DNA of 64,000 nucleotides from Thalassospira marina (GCF_002844375.1 NZ_CP024200.1:109501-173500); one strand, 5' to 3'. Numbered from the stretch's first letter, positions 34,996 to 49,200 are shown. The notes: generated by a model from the letters alone, not told the origin. Numbers and translations are program-made.

Positions 34996-36296
34996 CGCCG
35001 ATAGAAACCGGCCTTCTTGGGCTGCTCTGCCTGATTATCGTTATCATGCTGCAGGTACCTGTTGGCTTTGCAATGGCAACGGTGGGTGCGGCGGGTTATG
35101 TGCTGCTGACCCACAATTTCACCGGGATGCTGTCGCTTTTTGGCACCGAAACCGCAAACATGCTGGCGAACAAGGATTTCGCCGTTGTCATGCTGTTTTT
35201 GCTGATGGGTGGTTTTGCCGGTGCCGCGGGTATTTCATCCGATATTTACCGGGTGGCAAATGCCTGGATCGGGCATTTTCGTGGTGGCCTTTCAATGGCA
35301 ACCATTCTTGGCTGTGCCGGTTTTGGGGCCATTGCCGGGTCATCCATTGCCACCTCGGCTACCATGGCAAAAATCGCCCTGCCGGAAATGCAAAAACGCC
35401 ATTACAGCCTGTCACTTGCCAGCGGCACATTGGCGGCTGGCGGCACGCTGGGTTCGCTTATTCCACCCTCCATCATCATGGTGATTTATGCCGTCCAGGT
35501 CGAACAGTTCGTTGTTGACCTGTTCCTGGCGGCGATTGTGCCTGCGCTGATTTCGGTGGTGCTGTTTGTCATCGCCATTCGCATTCAGTTAATGCTTAAT
35601 CCCGACGATGGCGGGCGGTCGGAAAAAATGCCGATGCGCCAGCGTATGCGCGAAACCAAAAAAGGCTGGAGCGCGCTAACCGTTATTGTCGTTGTCATGG
35701 GCGGCATTTATTCCGGGTTTTTCACGGTAAATGAAGGGGCCGGTGTTGGTCTTGTGCTAACGCTGATTTTTGCGCTGGCACGGGGCAAAATGACCCGCCA
35801 GTCCTTTATCGAAACGCTTAGTGAATCTGCCGGGTCCATCGCGATGCTGTATGCCATCGTGATCGGGGCCAATATTTTCGGGTATTTCCTGACCCTGTCG
35901 CACATGCCTGTTGATCTGGCCGCCTGGGTACAGGCCCTTGATGTTTCACCCCTTACGGTAATCTTTGCACTGATTGGCATGTATGTCGTTCTGGGTTGCG
36001 TGTTTGATGCCCTCGCCGGTATGGTTTTGACCCTGCCCTTTGTCGTGCCCATCATTCAGGGGCTGGGTTATGACCTGGTTTGGTGGGGGATCGTCAATGT
36101 CATGGTCATTGAAATCGGCATGATCACGCCGCCTGTCGGCATCAATGTTTTCGTGATCAAGGGGCTGCGCCCCGATATCTCGCTTGGCACCATCTTTCGC
36201 GGCATTACGCCGTTTCTGATCGCCAATGTCATTGCCCTTCTGCTTGTTGTCCTGTTCCCTCAACTGGCAACATGGCTGCCCTCACTGGTCAAATAA
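34992..36296 (+). CDS. TRAP transporter large membrane subunit (DctM family)
   Basis: This 434-residue inner-membrane protein has about 12 transmembrane segments and is the transport subunit. The GSSIATSATMAKIALPEMQKRHYSLSLASGTLAAGGTLGSLIPPS region (starting near residue 115) and the C-terminal IEIGMITPPVGINVFVIKG are highly typical of DctM. The start codon overlaps the DctQ stop (ATGA). It is the last gene of the catabolic operon, followed by a perfect palindrome and a strong hairpin. Confidence 0.93.
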   Translation: MTPIETGLLGLLCLIIVIMLQVPVGFAMATVGAAGYVLLTHNFTGMLSLFGTETANMLANKDFAVVMLFLLMGGFAGAAGISSDIYRVANAWIGHFRGGLSMATILGCAGFGAIAGSSIATSATMAKIALPEMQKRHYSLSLASGTLAAGGTLGSLIPPSIIMVIYAVQVEQFVVDLFLAAIVPALISVVLFVIAIRIQLMLNPDDGGRSEKMPMRQRMRETKKGWSALTVIVVVMGGIYSGFFTVNEGAGVGLVLTLIFALARGKMTRQSFIETLSESAGSIAMLYAIVIGANIFGYFLTLSHMPVDLAAWVQALDVSPLTVIFALIGMYVVLGCVFDALAGMVLTLPFVVPIIQGLGYDLVWWGIVNVMVIEIGMITPPVGINVFVIKGLRPDISLGTIFRGITPFLIANVIALLLVVLFPQLATWLPSLVK

Positions 36297-36318
36297 CGGC
36301 TGGCCAGGCCGATCCTGA

Positions 36319-36348
36319 AACAGGTTGATCAATATTGATCAACCTGTT
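36319..36348. repeat. Perfect 30-bp palindrome after TRAP operon
   Basis: The sequence reads AACAGGTTGATCAAT joined directly to its own reverse complement, with no spacer. It lies 23 nt after the DctM stop and has no T tail. It could be a transcript-end hairpin or a protein-binding site. Confidence 0.6.
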
Positions 36349-36392
36349 CTGACATTACAATTGCGGCATCCTTGCCCGGTGATGCACGCAAA

Positions 36393-36434
36393 GAAAACCC
36401 CCGAAGGTATTTTCACCTTCGGGGGTTTTCTGTT
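36393..36434. terminator. Strong bidirectional terminator between TRAP and SapC genes
   Basis: A perfect 16-bp stem (GAAAACCCCCGAAGGT at 36393-36408 with its complement at 36415-36430) has a 6-nt loop. The stem is A/T-ended on both sides, giving a T run at its 3' edge on either strand. It separates converging transcription units. Confidence 0.85.
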
Positions 36435-36455
36435 TTCACAGGATTACCTGAAAAA

Positions 36456-37223
36456 TCAGTTCGCGACTTTCATCGCCGCGCGTTCGACCAGCGCGCTCCA
36501 GTTGCCATTGGAAATGAAATGGCAATAAACCAGATGCAGCCAGCCGCGCTTGCGCCATGCCAGGAAGGTTTCATCATCCAGCGCATTAAACTTGGCTTCG
36601 TCGATAACCTTAAAGCCCGACAGGCTCAGCTTGCGGCCATCGGCCAGCGTTGCATCAGCCCGGTTTTCAACCAGAAGGTCCGCTTCGGCAACGGCCTTCA
36701 GGAACTCGGCGGTTGCGGCATAATGCGCCTGGTAGTCACGGCAGAAATCCAGCGCACCCTGCGTCATCTTGGACGGCTCACCATCAACAAAGAACGGATT
36801 TTCCGTACCTTCGACAACGGTTTTTGCGTCTTCATCGACACAAAGGGTGTATTGGCTTTTGTCTTCATTTTCAAAAAAGATGAAGGGGTAACGGCGGATA
36901 TAGGCGGGAACATAGGTGCCCGGGGTCCAGTTACCCTTGTCATCAACCATCAGGTTTTCAGATGCACGCAGGCCCAAAAGGGCGACCATTTGCGTCTGTG
37001 CCCCATCAGTAAACAGGATCGGATAATTCTTGCAGACCATCGGCAGTTCGGTTGCAACAACCGGTACCGAATTAGTGGTTGCAGCAAATGAAAAATCCGA
37101 AGTCGGGCTGAGCGACATGTTGCCATGACGCTCTGCCAGAACTGCGCGGGGTTTGCTGTAAAACAGGGGCAGGGCTGCTGCCGCCTGTTTGGTCGCACCG
37201 TTATTTTTGCTTTCCTTAGCCAA
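36456..37223 (-). CDS. SapC-family protein
   Basis: This 255-residue soluble protein matches the SapC family (named from S-layer-associated genes): the N-terminal PLFYSKPRAVLAERHGNMSL, then VVATELPMVCKNYPILFT, a YIRRYPFIFFENEDKSQYTLCVDEDA core, and FFVDGEPSKMTQGALDFCRDYQAHYAAT. The biochemical role is unknown. It lies 46 nt downstream of the giant TpsA adhesin on the same strand, so it may belong to the same transcript and assist adhesin export, modification or surface assembly. There is no signal peptide. The bidirectional terminator at 36393-36434 ends it. Confidence 0.85.
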   Translation of the reverse strand: MAKESKNNGATKQAAAALPLFYSKPRAVLAERHGNMSLSPTSDFSFAATTNSVPVVATELPMVCKNYPILFTDGAQTQMVALLGLRASENLMVDDKGNWTPGTYVPAYIRRYPFIFFENEDKSQYTLCVDEDAKTVVEGTENPFFVDGEPSKMTQGALDFCRDYQAHYAATAEFLKAVAEADLLVENRADATLADGRKLSLSGFKVIDEAKFNALDDETFLAWRKRGWLHLVYCHFISNGNWSALVERAAMKVAN

Positions 37224-37269
37224 GGGTCTTCCTCACATCTTTCGTTTATCTTCGGCTTGCGCCATCGAA

Positions 37270-40200
37270 TTATTGATCATTCGACTGAATCAAACCGCTA
37301 TCACTTGACTGTCCGTCAACGACGCCAGGTTGGTTACCACCGTTGGAATTGCTTCCGGTATCAGACGAACCACCCGTTGCCGGTGCAGCGCCGCCATTAC
37401 CACCTGTCGTACCTGTCGAACCAAGGCCACCCGATGCGCCCGGACCGGCACTAACTCCGCCACCTATGCCGCTGCCTACGCCGCCGCCCGCAGGAACAGT
37501 ACTGCCTGCACCAGCACTGACGCCAGCGGCCCCGCCAACGATGGCGGTAGAGCCGTTGCCGTTACCGATGATCACCGGTGTTCCCGTTGCCGGGCCCGAA
37601 TTGATCGTGACACGACCACCACCTGATACGGTGCTCGTCGTATTGATCACGTTCGGGCTAACGGTTGTCGAAATACTGACCGGTGTTGTCCCAACAGTCA
37701 GAACCGTCGGTGCAGCAAAGGCCGTAATAACGTTCGGCGTTACGCCCGTTGTTGTTGTGGTCAGGTTAAACAGGGCATCGACCTGCGGGGTGCTTGGCGG
37801 TTTGGGCAGCGGGGTCGTCTTGGTTGCTGCCGGCGGGAGGTCACGGGTGCGCCAGTATGCATCGTTGATGAAGTACGGTGCCAGTTTTAGCGGCCCGATT
37901 TCATAGGATGCATCAAACCCGGAAATACCGCCGATTGTGCCATACAGATTTGCCGTGCCAGCCACCGCAACATTCAATGATTTCACATTGATTTTCTGAT
38001 CAGTGGTGCCTTCCTTCGAACCGATGCGGATATCACCCGTACCCGCCGTCATAACAAGGTCGGTCGACTTTCCGATCAGGCCGGCAATGGTAATGTCATC
38101 ACCGCTGCGAATGGTGACTGTTCCGGTCGGCAGGGTTGCAATCACACCCGAAATCGACTGCGGTTTGACCGCAATTTCATCCAGCGGATCGGTATCTTCA
38201 ACCAGTTTCAACTTACCAAGGGTGATCGGGCCATTGGTCGAGGTGATGTTTGCCGGCAGCAGCAATTCAATGCCGCCGGTGTAAATCAACCCGTCCAGAA
38301 CCGAAATGCTGGCCGTGCGGGCAAACTGGGTCACACCATTTTCACCGGCATTGATCGTCAGCTTGCCAAGGGCGCTGGTATTGCCCAGGGCAAAGTCAAA
38401 GACCGTTTTGGTGTTGCCGGTATTCAGGGTCAGATCCGCATGGGTGACACTGTTAACCGTTCCCTTCAGCAGCAGCGTGCCGCTTTCGGTATTGATTTCG
38501 GTGTCATCGGCAATGCGGGTCAGACCATCAATGGTGAAATCATGACCAGCCTGATACGTGCCATCCAGGGTGGTGGTCCCGGTATAGGATTGATCACCCG
38601 ATGTGGTGACGTCATGCAGCGCAATCGTGCCACCGGTGATCGTCAGGCTGGTGCTGTTGCTTACCGCATCATCAATGGCAACCGCACCGCTGCCAGCCTT
38701 CATGACCACATTGTCAGTACCACCATCAAGCGTACCTTTAATGGTGATCGCACCATTGGCAGCACTGGTATCAAACGTGGTGGTTTCAGTCTGCGGCAGG
38801 CTAAACAGCTGGAGTTGCGCGGCCAAAATCGCATTGCCATCCACCAGGATCGATCCTGCCGTCAGATCACCCGTGATACGGGTGGTCTGGCCGGTATAGC
38901 TTTGTGCACCCTTGGTGCTGACAGCACTGACCGTCATTTGCGGGGCAATCAGCTCAACGCTCGAAGCTGCACCAGTGTCAGAATAATCGTCATAGAACTC
39001 GATACTGCCGCTGGATTCTACCTTCAACTGGGTATTGTTGCCGGTAATCGTGCTCATGAAGCGGACACGGGCACCTTCATTTTCGTTAAGGGCCTTAATG
39101 CTGGTCGCACCGGCCTTAAGGGTAGCAGCACCGCTGATATCGACATTGCCATACATGCTGTCGATCGAAGACGGCAGGGAAATCCGGCCACTACCGGTCT
39201 GCTTGAAATCGTCGACGACTTTGACATTCGCGTTCGTGTCAAACACGATCTGGCCGTCAGTCGGCAGGTTTTGCTGGCTGGCCGATGAATTCAGCGTGAG
39301 ATATTGCAGAATGTTGGTTCCGCCAATCGCGCCGCTGAAATTGATCGAACCCGAACCGGACGTAATTTCCAGACCGCGGTTATTGGCACTGTCGATCGTA
39401 CCACCGAAGGTAACATTGCTGTTGTTCGACGAGGTATTGATCGTGGTGTTGGAGTTGCTGTTCAGCAGCGCCGCACCAGTGACCTTGAATTCACCACCAG
39501 AAACATACGCGCCATTCAGGTTTGCCGTACCGGTATAGATCTGGCTACCCGACGAGGTAACATCCCCAACCGTGATATTCGCACCGGTCAGCGCGACATT
39601 GGCAATTTTAACCGTCGCCGATGCAATAGAAACATCGCCTGCGCCAGCATTTACTGTAACGGCAGTGTCTTCATTGGCATTGGTACCTTCGATGCTGCCG
39701 GTGACGGTTATGTTCCCGTTGTCCGACGAGGTAAGGCTAAGTGCCGTGCCGCTGGCCTGAACATCGCCATTTATTGAAATGGCCGATGCCTGCAAATTGC
39801 CATTCAGGATGGTCATGCCGGTATAAGTCTGGCTACCACCGGTCGTCAGGGCACCCGTTGTGATTTTCCCACCGGTAACATCAAAGCTGGTGACCTGGTC
39901 ACCACCGTTGAAGTGCCCCGTCATCGTCACGTCGGACTGACCTGCATTAACGGTGAGTTTATGCCCATCCGTCAGTGCAATTTTGTTCAACAGCACATCC
40001 AGATTGCCCAGACCGGTGACAAAGATATCGCCATCATCGGCATTCAGAATACCCGTAGAACGGTCCGCATCGTAAGCCACGTAAATGTCACCCGTACCGG
40101 TAACAGTTGCATTCAGCGTTTCAATGCTGGTGTGGAAGCTTTGATCGGCAGAGCCAATACCGGTCGCGCTGGTCAGCGACAGGGTCTTTGCCGTCATCGA

Positions 40201-43200
40201 CGACTGGTTTTCAACGATGGCAATGCTGCCTGCGTTTGAAATCAGTTCAATCGTGCCTTCAGAACCCGTCGTGATCGTACCAACTGTAATATCACCAGTT
40301 TCAGCGGTAATGCGCGCGGTGTGGCCCGTACCGTTTGTGGTAATGGTGCCACCGCTTACGGCAACATTGCTGTTAAGCGTTACATCATTATAGGCAGAAA
40401 GGTTGATCGAGCTGAGAGCACCCGTGTTGTTGACAACCAGTGCGCCGCCATTTTCGGTAATTTCCGCCCGGATCGCCGATGCCGTGCTGTCAATCGTTGT
40501 GGTGCCACCGGCCGAACCGCTATGCAGTTCAATGCCGTTGCTGGTGGTCGCTTCGATTTTCAGGGTGCGGGGCGTTTCGTTGGATGCGCTAACAATGTCA
40601 TTCTTGCCAGACAGATAGATCGAACCGGCCTGAACGTTTTCGCCAAGCGTCAGAGTGTCTTCGGACGTCAGATACAGCTTGTCGATGGTGTTGCTGTTAA
40701 AGCTGCCCCAGGTCACATTGCCCTTCGAGCCAATAGCAACTGAAACGCTGCCGTCAGCATGGATATTGTCACCCAGCGTAATGGCACCCGTGCCCTGGTT
40801 AAAGACCGAAATCACGGAACCATCGGTATGGGTGGTCGCATCAAGGCCACCAACGATAACCTGAAGAGCATCAATATTGGCAGACTGCCCCGGAACCCAG
40901 CTAAAGGCACCGATATCGTTTTTGGCTTCTAGCAAAAGCTGACCGGCAATCAGGGTCGGGTTGGCTTCAGAACCGCCATTAACGATTGAACCGTTGGTCG
41001 CCTTCAGCGTTACAGCCGAGGATACAGGCTGGGTTTGCGGCGTGAACGATGTTGCACCTGCCATAACAGAAACAAGTGACACATCGCCTTCGGCCGCGGT
41101 AACCGTGACATTGTTGCCATCAGTTTCCGCCTTGATGTTCTGAAGGGTAACCTTGTTGCTGGTCGTCACCGTCAGCGAACCATTGGCAAGACGCAGTGCC
41201 GTGCCGGATTTACCAAGGTTCACCCCATTGGCATTGTTGTCATCAATAAAGACGTCACCAGTGGTGGTGGTACCGGTAATTTCGGTAACGGTGGTCTGCA
41301 GGTAATTCTGGCTCGAACCAACACCGGTTGCGGAATTTACTTCCAGCTGCGAACCCGTGATACGGGTTTCCGTGATATTGTCATCAAGAACACTGCCATA
41401 ATTCGATGTCAGGGTGATTTTACCATCAGCAGCACTACCCTTGGCATTCAGGTTACCAACGATAACGTTACCACCCTCGCCGGTCGTCGAAATGATGATG
41501 TCACCGGCATGGTTATAGGTACCTGCCGCGGAAATCGCATTAGCCACCAGAATGCTGGCACCGTTTGTACCGGCAATCGAGATGACGCCACCATTGGTCG
41601 AAACGGACGAGAAAGTACCATCAACGCTGGAGCGCAGATAAACACCTGCATTCTGGTTGGTTGCCGAAACCAGAACACGCTGACCGCTAGCGGCGATCGC
41701 ATTGTTCTGGGTGCCAACACCATTGGCACCAGTCAAACGCACCTCGAAGGCGCCAAGTGCACTGTCGGCATTGCCAGCATAGATTGCACCGTTTTGTGCC
41801 GTCAGATTGACTTTGCCATAATTGGCACCGGCAACAACACCTGTCGACCCTGTTTCACCACCAATTGTAATATTACCCGATTTGGCGGTGACAATAATGT
41901 TGTTCCCAACGGCATCCTGACCAACACCAATGTCTGTCAGGCGAATGTTGCCATTGGAGACGATGTCAACCGCACCATTGGTGGTGTGGGCTGAAAGCTG
42001 GTTGGTCATGCCGTTCTGGGCATTCAGGTAAATGTCGCCATTTCCAGTAACATTCGCACTGAATAATCCGGCACCGCTGCCCGAAAGCTGCAAGCGCGAC
42101 GTCGCAGAACCAATACCATTCGATGCGGAAAGCGAAATGTCGCCGCTTGCCAGTGACAGGGTTTTACCAACAGCCGTAAAGATCGAACCGTTACTTGCCG
42201 TAAGGCTGAGATTCTTGTCCGATCCATATGACAGCGTATCAATGACCAAATCACCAGAAGCAATAGTAATCGCAAGATCACCCGACGTTGAAATACCATC
42301 GAGTTCCATCGACTTGGCGTTATTGACATTAATCCCGCCGGTGCCGGAATTCGCCACCAGGGAATCAACATTCGTCTTCAGGGCCTGGCTGGATGTACCA
42401 ATGGAAGAATTCGAATTCGATGCTGTCAGCGTCAAAGAACCGGCCTTGAGCGTCGAATTGTTGTTGATCGATATAATATTTGCTGCAGTGGTATCGTTAG
42501 GAACATTCGACGAATACAGAGCAGAAAGATTTACCGATCCCGCCCCAACATCGATCGTACCGATGCTGATTGTTTCAAGCGATTTGTAGGTCAGATCCAG
42601 ACCGGTAAGGTCTGTAACATTGGTCAAGGTTGTCAGGTTGGAAGCATCGGTAACCGTCCAGGTCAGACCTGTCGCAGAAATTGAAACGGTGCCGTTGCTG
42701 TCGTAGCTGTTTGTAATGTCATTGCGACGGTCAATAGACAGTGATGACAAATCGCTGGTCGAACTGACATAGATATTCCGCGGAGAGCTCAGCTCCAGTG
42801 CTGTCGCACTTGTATTGATGGCCGCCCCAGACGCACCGATATTGCCGCGCGTTGCTGAAATCGCCAGCTTGCCCGCTGTCACCAAGTTTGACCCAGCACC
42901 GAAAACATCGCCATATGCAGAGGAAATGGTGACAGTACCTGTACCAGCAGAGATTGAATGAATGGTTATATCGTTGGTGTTATACTGGCCGGACCCTGCA
43001 GAGATGGTTACATCAGACGCAGCCGTAACCTGGGTAATATTCAGACCGTAGGATTCCGAAATATTGACCGTCCCGGTTGCACCGCGACTATTGGTCGTCG
43101 CCGTGATTTCGGCCAGCGTCGTCGTATTATCACCACTTGCGTTAATTGAAATGGCACTAACATTACCGATCGAGCCATTTGCAATCAGCGAGACTGTACC

Positions 43201-46200
43201 GGCATCGTTAAGCGTGCCGCTCAGGATCGATCCACCCTGGTTATCAAGATAGAATTCATGACCGTACAAATTGATAGTACCCAGGGCAATATCCCCGGTT
43301 TCGTTGTGAATTTTGGCTGTACCATTCCGGATCGTAAGAGATTTGACGTCGGTGCGCCCGCTGAGAGTCAGGTCAATATCGCCATTTGCATCGACGGTCA
43401 GTTCACCACCCTTGATCTGAAGGGTATTTGCGACCGTGCCAACCGTTCCCGAACTGGAATAAATATTAACGGTCGCGGCATTGATGGTGGTGTTACTGTC
43501 GCTATCACCAATGATATTTCCGCTCGAATTATAAGCATCGAAAATACCAACGCCATTCAGATCGACATCTTTAATGGTCAGATCATCGTTAGTGCTTAGC
43601 TGCACGGAAAGGCCGGTATTATCTGCGATACTGTCGTAAGTAACGCCATCCTGTGCTGTCGCACTGCCTGAAACAACGGCATGTCCGCCACCAGGATTAT
43701 TGGCAGAATCAATGATACTGTAAGTCCCGGTAGCATTGTTCTGGGTGGACAGCGAAAGCTTGCTCATCAGGCGATCATTGTTGATATAAATATCACCAAT
43801 CGTGCTGGTCGAGAGCGTCGCAGCCGTCAAATTAATGTACGTGCCACTTTCACCCAGATTACCCGAATTCTCGTTCGTGAAAATCATTTCACCCGTGGTG
43901 ATATGATTGTTACCGTCAATCCCCAGAATGGAATTGTTGCTTTCGAGGTCAACAGACCCCGTCAAAGTCGTGTTGATCGAACCAACTTTCTGGCCCCGAA
44001 CCGTATCAAAGGACAATTCCAGACCGGATGTATCGGTGATCTCGGTCAGGTTGGTAGTGCCATCATCGGTTACATTAAACGTAAGCGCAGCAGCCGTAAT
44101 TTCATAGAACGGCGCAGTCCCACCTGTTCCCTGGCTGGACGTGATGGAAAGGCTGGCAAGGTCAAGGCTGTTGTCAATAAAGACATTCCCGCCAGTAAAC
44201 AGCGTCAGTTCTTTCGCATTGGTCTGCAAATGATGTGAGCTATCAGCAATAGAACCGGTGGCACGCAAGGTAATGCTGCGCGCAGTAAGATCCGACCGGC
44301 TGTTAAGGCTGTCAATGGTTAGGTCACTGTTGGTGGCGGTGGTTTTGATATCAAGTGTGCCAGCCTTGCCGACATTCATAACGCCAAGCTGAAGCGCCCG
44401 ATCAGTTGAGAAGGTAAAATCAAGACCGGTGTCATCAACCAGATTCTGGATGATCATCGAGGACCCAACATCGGTCAGCGTGAATGCAAGATCATCAGCC
44501 TGAATGTTATAGGAATTTGTGGAACTTAGGTGGTTCGCTGTCAGATTGAAGTCATAGAGGTCTGACGCGTTTTTCAGATACATACTGCCGCGACCCTGTA
44601 CAGTCAGGAGCTTGGCATCGGTCGATAGAAGGTTGTTATTGACCCCGATGTTTCCGTCATTCACAACCAGCCCAACACTATGAGCCGAGATCGATTTACC
44701 GGCCTCGGTTGCCAGATCACCCTGCGTCACTTGCAAGTCAATCGAGCCAGAAGAACTGGTTGCACTAAAACCATCAACTGTCAGACCACCATTGTCCGAG
44801 ATACGTGCCGAAGATTCGACAGTACCTGAAAGTCGATCTACATCGACATAGAAGTAATCCGAGGAGGAATAACGACCAACGTTTTGTGCATTAAGTGTCA
44901 AATCACCTGCTGTGATAACACTGCTTCCTGATCTTGATTCGATAGAGCTACTTGACGTAAGCGTCAAATTACCCGAACCAACATTAACACTCTCAACAGT
45001 GATCGTTTTGTTCGCCGTAATTTCCAGATCAAGTCCAGACTGGCTAATGGAACCGAGCTTGAAACCTTCACTACCTGACCCGTAATTGATCACGTTACTA
45101 AACGTCAGACCGGTACTGGAAATAGTATAGGTTATGTTCGAGGAACTGTAACCAGTATCAACGTTGTTCCGGTCGACATCCAGCTTCAAACTGTTCAGTG
45201 TCGTGCTGTTCGAAACATTAACGTTGAAACTGGAGTCAATAGACAAGTTTTGGGTATTGGTATTTGCCGTAACAGACTCATAGGAGTTCAGAACAACAGT
45301 TCCACCAGTAATCGTGCCCGATGAACGAACAATAGATCCATGCTCGCCTGTCCCGCTTGCCTGCCCCGTTGTGGTCAGGGAAACACTACCGGTAGACGAT
45401 GTACCCGCATCGACCGTTCCGAGACTTAATTGACGGTCCATTGACAATGCAAAATCAATCGCCGACGACGATGTTAATGACAATGCAACCTGCGATCCAC
45501 TGTCAGTCAGGGTCAGGCCAACATTGTTATCATGCGTCAAACTATAAGTCTGCGTAGTAGATGTTTGCCCGTTCACATGGGCCAAATCAAGTGTCAACGA
45601 TGACAGAGAGTGCGAAGTATTGTCGACGTAAAAACTTCCCTTGGAAGTAATCGACAAATTGCCAGTTCCGAGTTTCAGCGCGGAATCATTTGCCCCAATC
45701 TGTCCATAAGTCTTATTCGATGCATTTGTTTTCAGTTCAACATTTGATGCCGTAATTACGGTATTCGCATCAAAATTACTGATGTTACTATTCACGCCGG
45801 AGCTTGTGGTTTCCAGCGAGACCGTTCCGCTTGCAGTGATGTCTTTGGCAATGATGTTTTTAGCCGACGTCAGGCTAAAATCGATCAACGTGTAACCTGT
45901 GTTCAAAACTTCGGCGGTCAATGCCGTGTCACCATCAGTGATAGTGACCGGGGCCGAGCCAAACGAATACACTGTGTCGGAGTTATTGGCAGAGTTGGTG
46001 CTGGTAACATCAAGACGGGTAAGGTTTAAACCACTAGCTACATAAATATTCCCGCCGGAAGTGACAGTCAAATCACTGGTAAGCAGGTCAATAAAACTGT
46101 CAGCCGCGCCAATATCATTGTTGCCACCTGTTGCCAGACTGACGCTTTTGGCGATGATAGCTGTAAACAGATGGTCACCGTCATCTGTAATAGATCCATT

Positions 46201-49200
46201 TGACGAAAGTGCAACCGACCCGTTCTGAACGTTAATCGTACCAACCGAAATGTTGGAATTCAGACTCAACGAGAAGTTAAGATCAGAACCACCATTACTC
46301 AGTGAGCCAATTTGAAAGGTGTTAGTGTCAGCGTCGTTTGTGTACTGGAAGGACAACTGACTATTCGAAATAGTGATTGCACCCGGGTCTTCGGCGACAA
46401 TCGTCAAATCAGTTATGATGGCGCTTGAAGCAATGTCGATAAAACCACCAGATTTCAACGTCAAATCTGCAGCAGTTGTCTTTTGCTCAACAAGAGAGGC
46501 AGAGGCATCCAACGTCAGCTTTGAGGCCGTCAAAACACCTTGAATACCATTATAAATAGCGCCTGAATTTGCTTTCAGGTTAAGCGTGCCAGCTCCATTT
46601 CCAACCGTTATGTTACCAACCTGCAAGTTTCCGTAAGTTTGCGTATAGCTTGCAGAACTTCCACCAGCCTGCATTGTCAGCGTTGTGTCAGAAGAAACAC
46701 TGCCAGACGTCAGGATATTGCCATTGGTCGACTGAATATCGACATTGGAACCGGAAATGCTGATGGTGTCGTAATAATTGCCATCCTCGCTAACACCAAT
46801 GTCACCACTGGCCTTTACTTTAACAGTGCTGCCAGAACCACCATAAATTTGACCGTTGCTTCCACCAAGAATGGAACCGTCATCAACCGTTACGTTGATG
46901 TTTTGACCAGAACCGCCATAAATCTGGCCCGTCAACAGGAGATCGCCCTGATTAAGCGTCAACGATGTTCCCTGCGTCGCCTGCAGCGACGAAACGGTAA
47001 ACAGGCTATTGGTATTGCCAGACCCGATCGGGGCTTTCGCAATAATGTTAACCAGTCCGTTATCTGCATCACCGCTCAGGGTGGATGCCATCACCGAAAC
47101 GGCATCATCAGCGCTACCAATACCCTTATCGGCATTCAGCGAAATGCTTTTTGCAATCAAATCGGTTTCGGCATTGCCGTCATCAAGAAGGTCGCCACCG
47201 ACATTCAGAGTCAGCGAACCGGTATCGGACAGGTCAATGGAACCAACGGTCAGGTCGGCATCGGTGGTAAAGGTAAAGTTCAGTGTTGAATTATCGTAAA
47301 GATTGCTGAGCGTGTAACCGTTCGTAAGGTCGTCGGTCAGGGAAAATTCAAAGCCGTTTGCTTCAATGCCATAAGCGTTGAGGTGCTGGCTATCGGCATG
47401 GCTTATATTCAGATCAAGGCTTGCGAGATCAGCGATATCGCGAAGGAAGACATTGGATCCGGCCTTAATTTTCAGCGTGGTTGCGGATACTTCGAGGAAG
47501 TCATCACTTGCACCAATGGCCTCACCGGCATCAAGGGTCAGCGAGCCACTCGTCATCAGACGGGTATTGGCATTGTTATCGTCGCTGATGCTGCCTTGTG
47601 CCGTTAGCGTAACGGTGGCCGAATTGGTGCCGATCTGACCGATTACAAGGCTGCTGTCGGATTTGTAATTAAATGTCTCCAGGTTACCACCAATTACCCG
47701 GTTCAGGGAAACAGCAGTACCACTGTCGGTAACGTTGAAATCAAGATGATCCGACGTCAGTTGAACAACGTTGGTATCATTTTGCTGGCCCTGATCGTGA
47801 TAGTTCGTAATCGACAGCGATGTCAGCGTTGAATCGATATTCTGGATATAAATATCGGCTGAGTTCCGAACGGTCAGCGAGGTGACATATGTTTTAAGTT
47901 CTTCGCCAGAGCCACCGATATTATTAGCCGCAACCAGTGACAACGACGTGCCATGCACATTGTTGTTGGCATCCTGGGCCAGAATATTACCGCTATTTGC
48001 CGCCAAATCGACAGACGCGCTGGTATCAATGGTGCCGATAGTCAGATCGCCACTGGACGCGGTCACGTTTACGGAGCTGGTATTTTCATCTGCTTCTATA
48101 TTTTTAACAAGCAGAGCCTTGTTGTTTGACACAACAAGGCTACCGCTTTTGCCCAGCGTTTTGATATCAACCGTATTGACCGACGTGGTCAGCGAATTGG
48201 TGCTGCCATTACCGTTCGGCGAAACCGTTGCCGACACAATCAGATCATCAGCGGTAAGCTGGCTGGCAGTAACATAACCGTTCGTCAGGGTCAGCGTGAC
48301 GTCGCCACTGCTACCCGCAGTCAGGCTGGAAATATTCAACCGGTCCGGGCTGCTGGACGTTTCGTCCGAGCGCATAGCAATATCTATGTTATTGCTACCA
48401 GAGGTTGATGCAGACGTAATTGTGGTGTCGGTATGCGTGGTCAGATCAATCTTGCCACTTGCGGATGACAAATTCTGGAGCGTGACGGTGCCCGATGTCG
48501 GGATGACGTCCAGATAAATGTCAAGAAAGGCTGAAACATTGAGCGTCTTGCTGTCAACCTGCAAATCGCGTGATGAATTGCCGATCGTGGTACCAGCCTT
48601 CAGCTCAACCGTTTGCGCGGAAATGGACGTTGCATCATCGCCTTCGTCAGCAATGGAAAAACCTGCCTCAACATAAAGCTTGCCGCTGGCGACAGTGACA
48701 TCACCAACGGTAAGGTTGCGGCTGGTATATAGCAGGGAACCAAGAACACCGTGCTGTGTCACCTCGTTTCCGCCAGCAGCTTCAAACCGCGTGACTGTCA
48801 GTCCACTGTTATTGGTATCCGTATTGCTGATATAGAGACCGCCACTTTCAGTCGTAGCATTCAGTGACGAAATGTCTGTGCGCAGGCTCCGGTTTGCATC
48901 ATTTCCCGTAACACCATCACGGGTCGAGATCGTCAGGTTATCTGCAACAATGTGATTGCCACTTGCCGCCGCGCCATAAATGGCACCGGCATTGACAGTC
49001 AGTGTCACATCACCGGTGCCAACATTGATCTGGCCGATATTCAGGCCCTTTTCACCGGTAAAGGTAACATCGGTATCTGTGGAAACCAGCGACGTCAAAA
49101 CATAGGCATCAGCCGTATCTGTCATCTCAAATGTCAGACCGGCTGCTGTCAAAGCATAAGTTTGGGTATTGGTCGACAGAAGGTGATCCATCGACAGATT

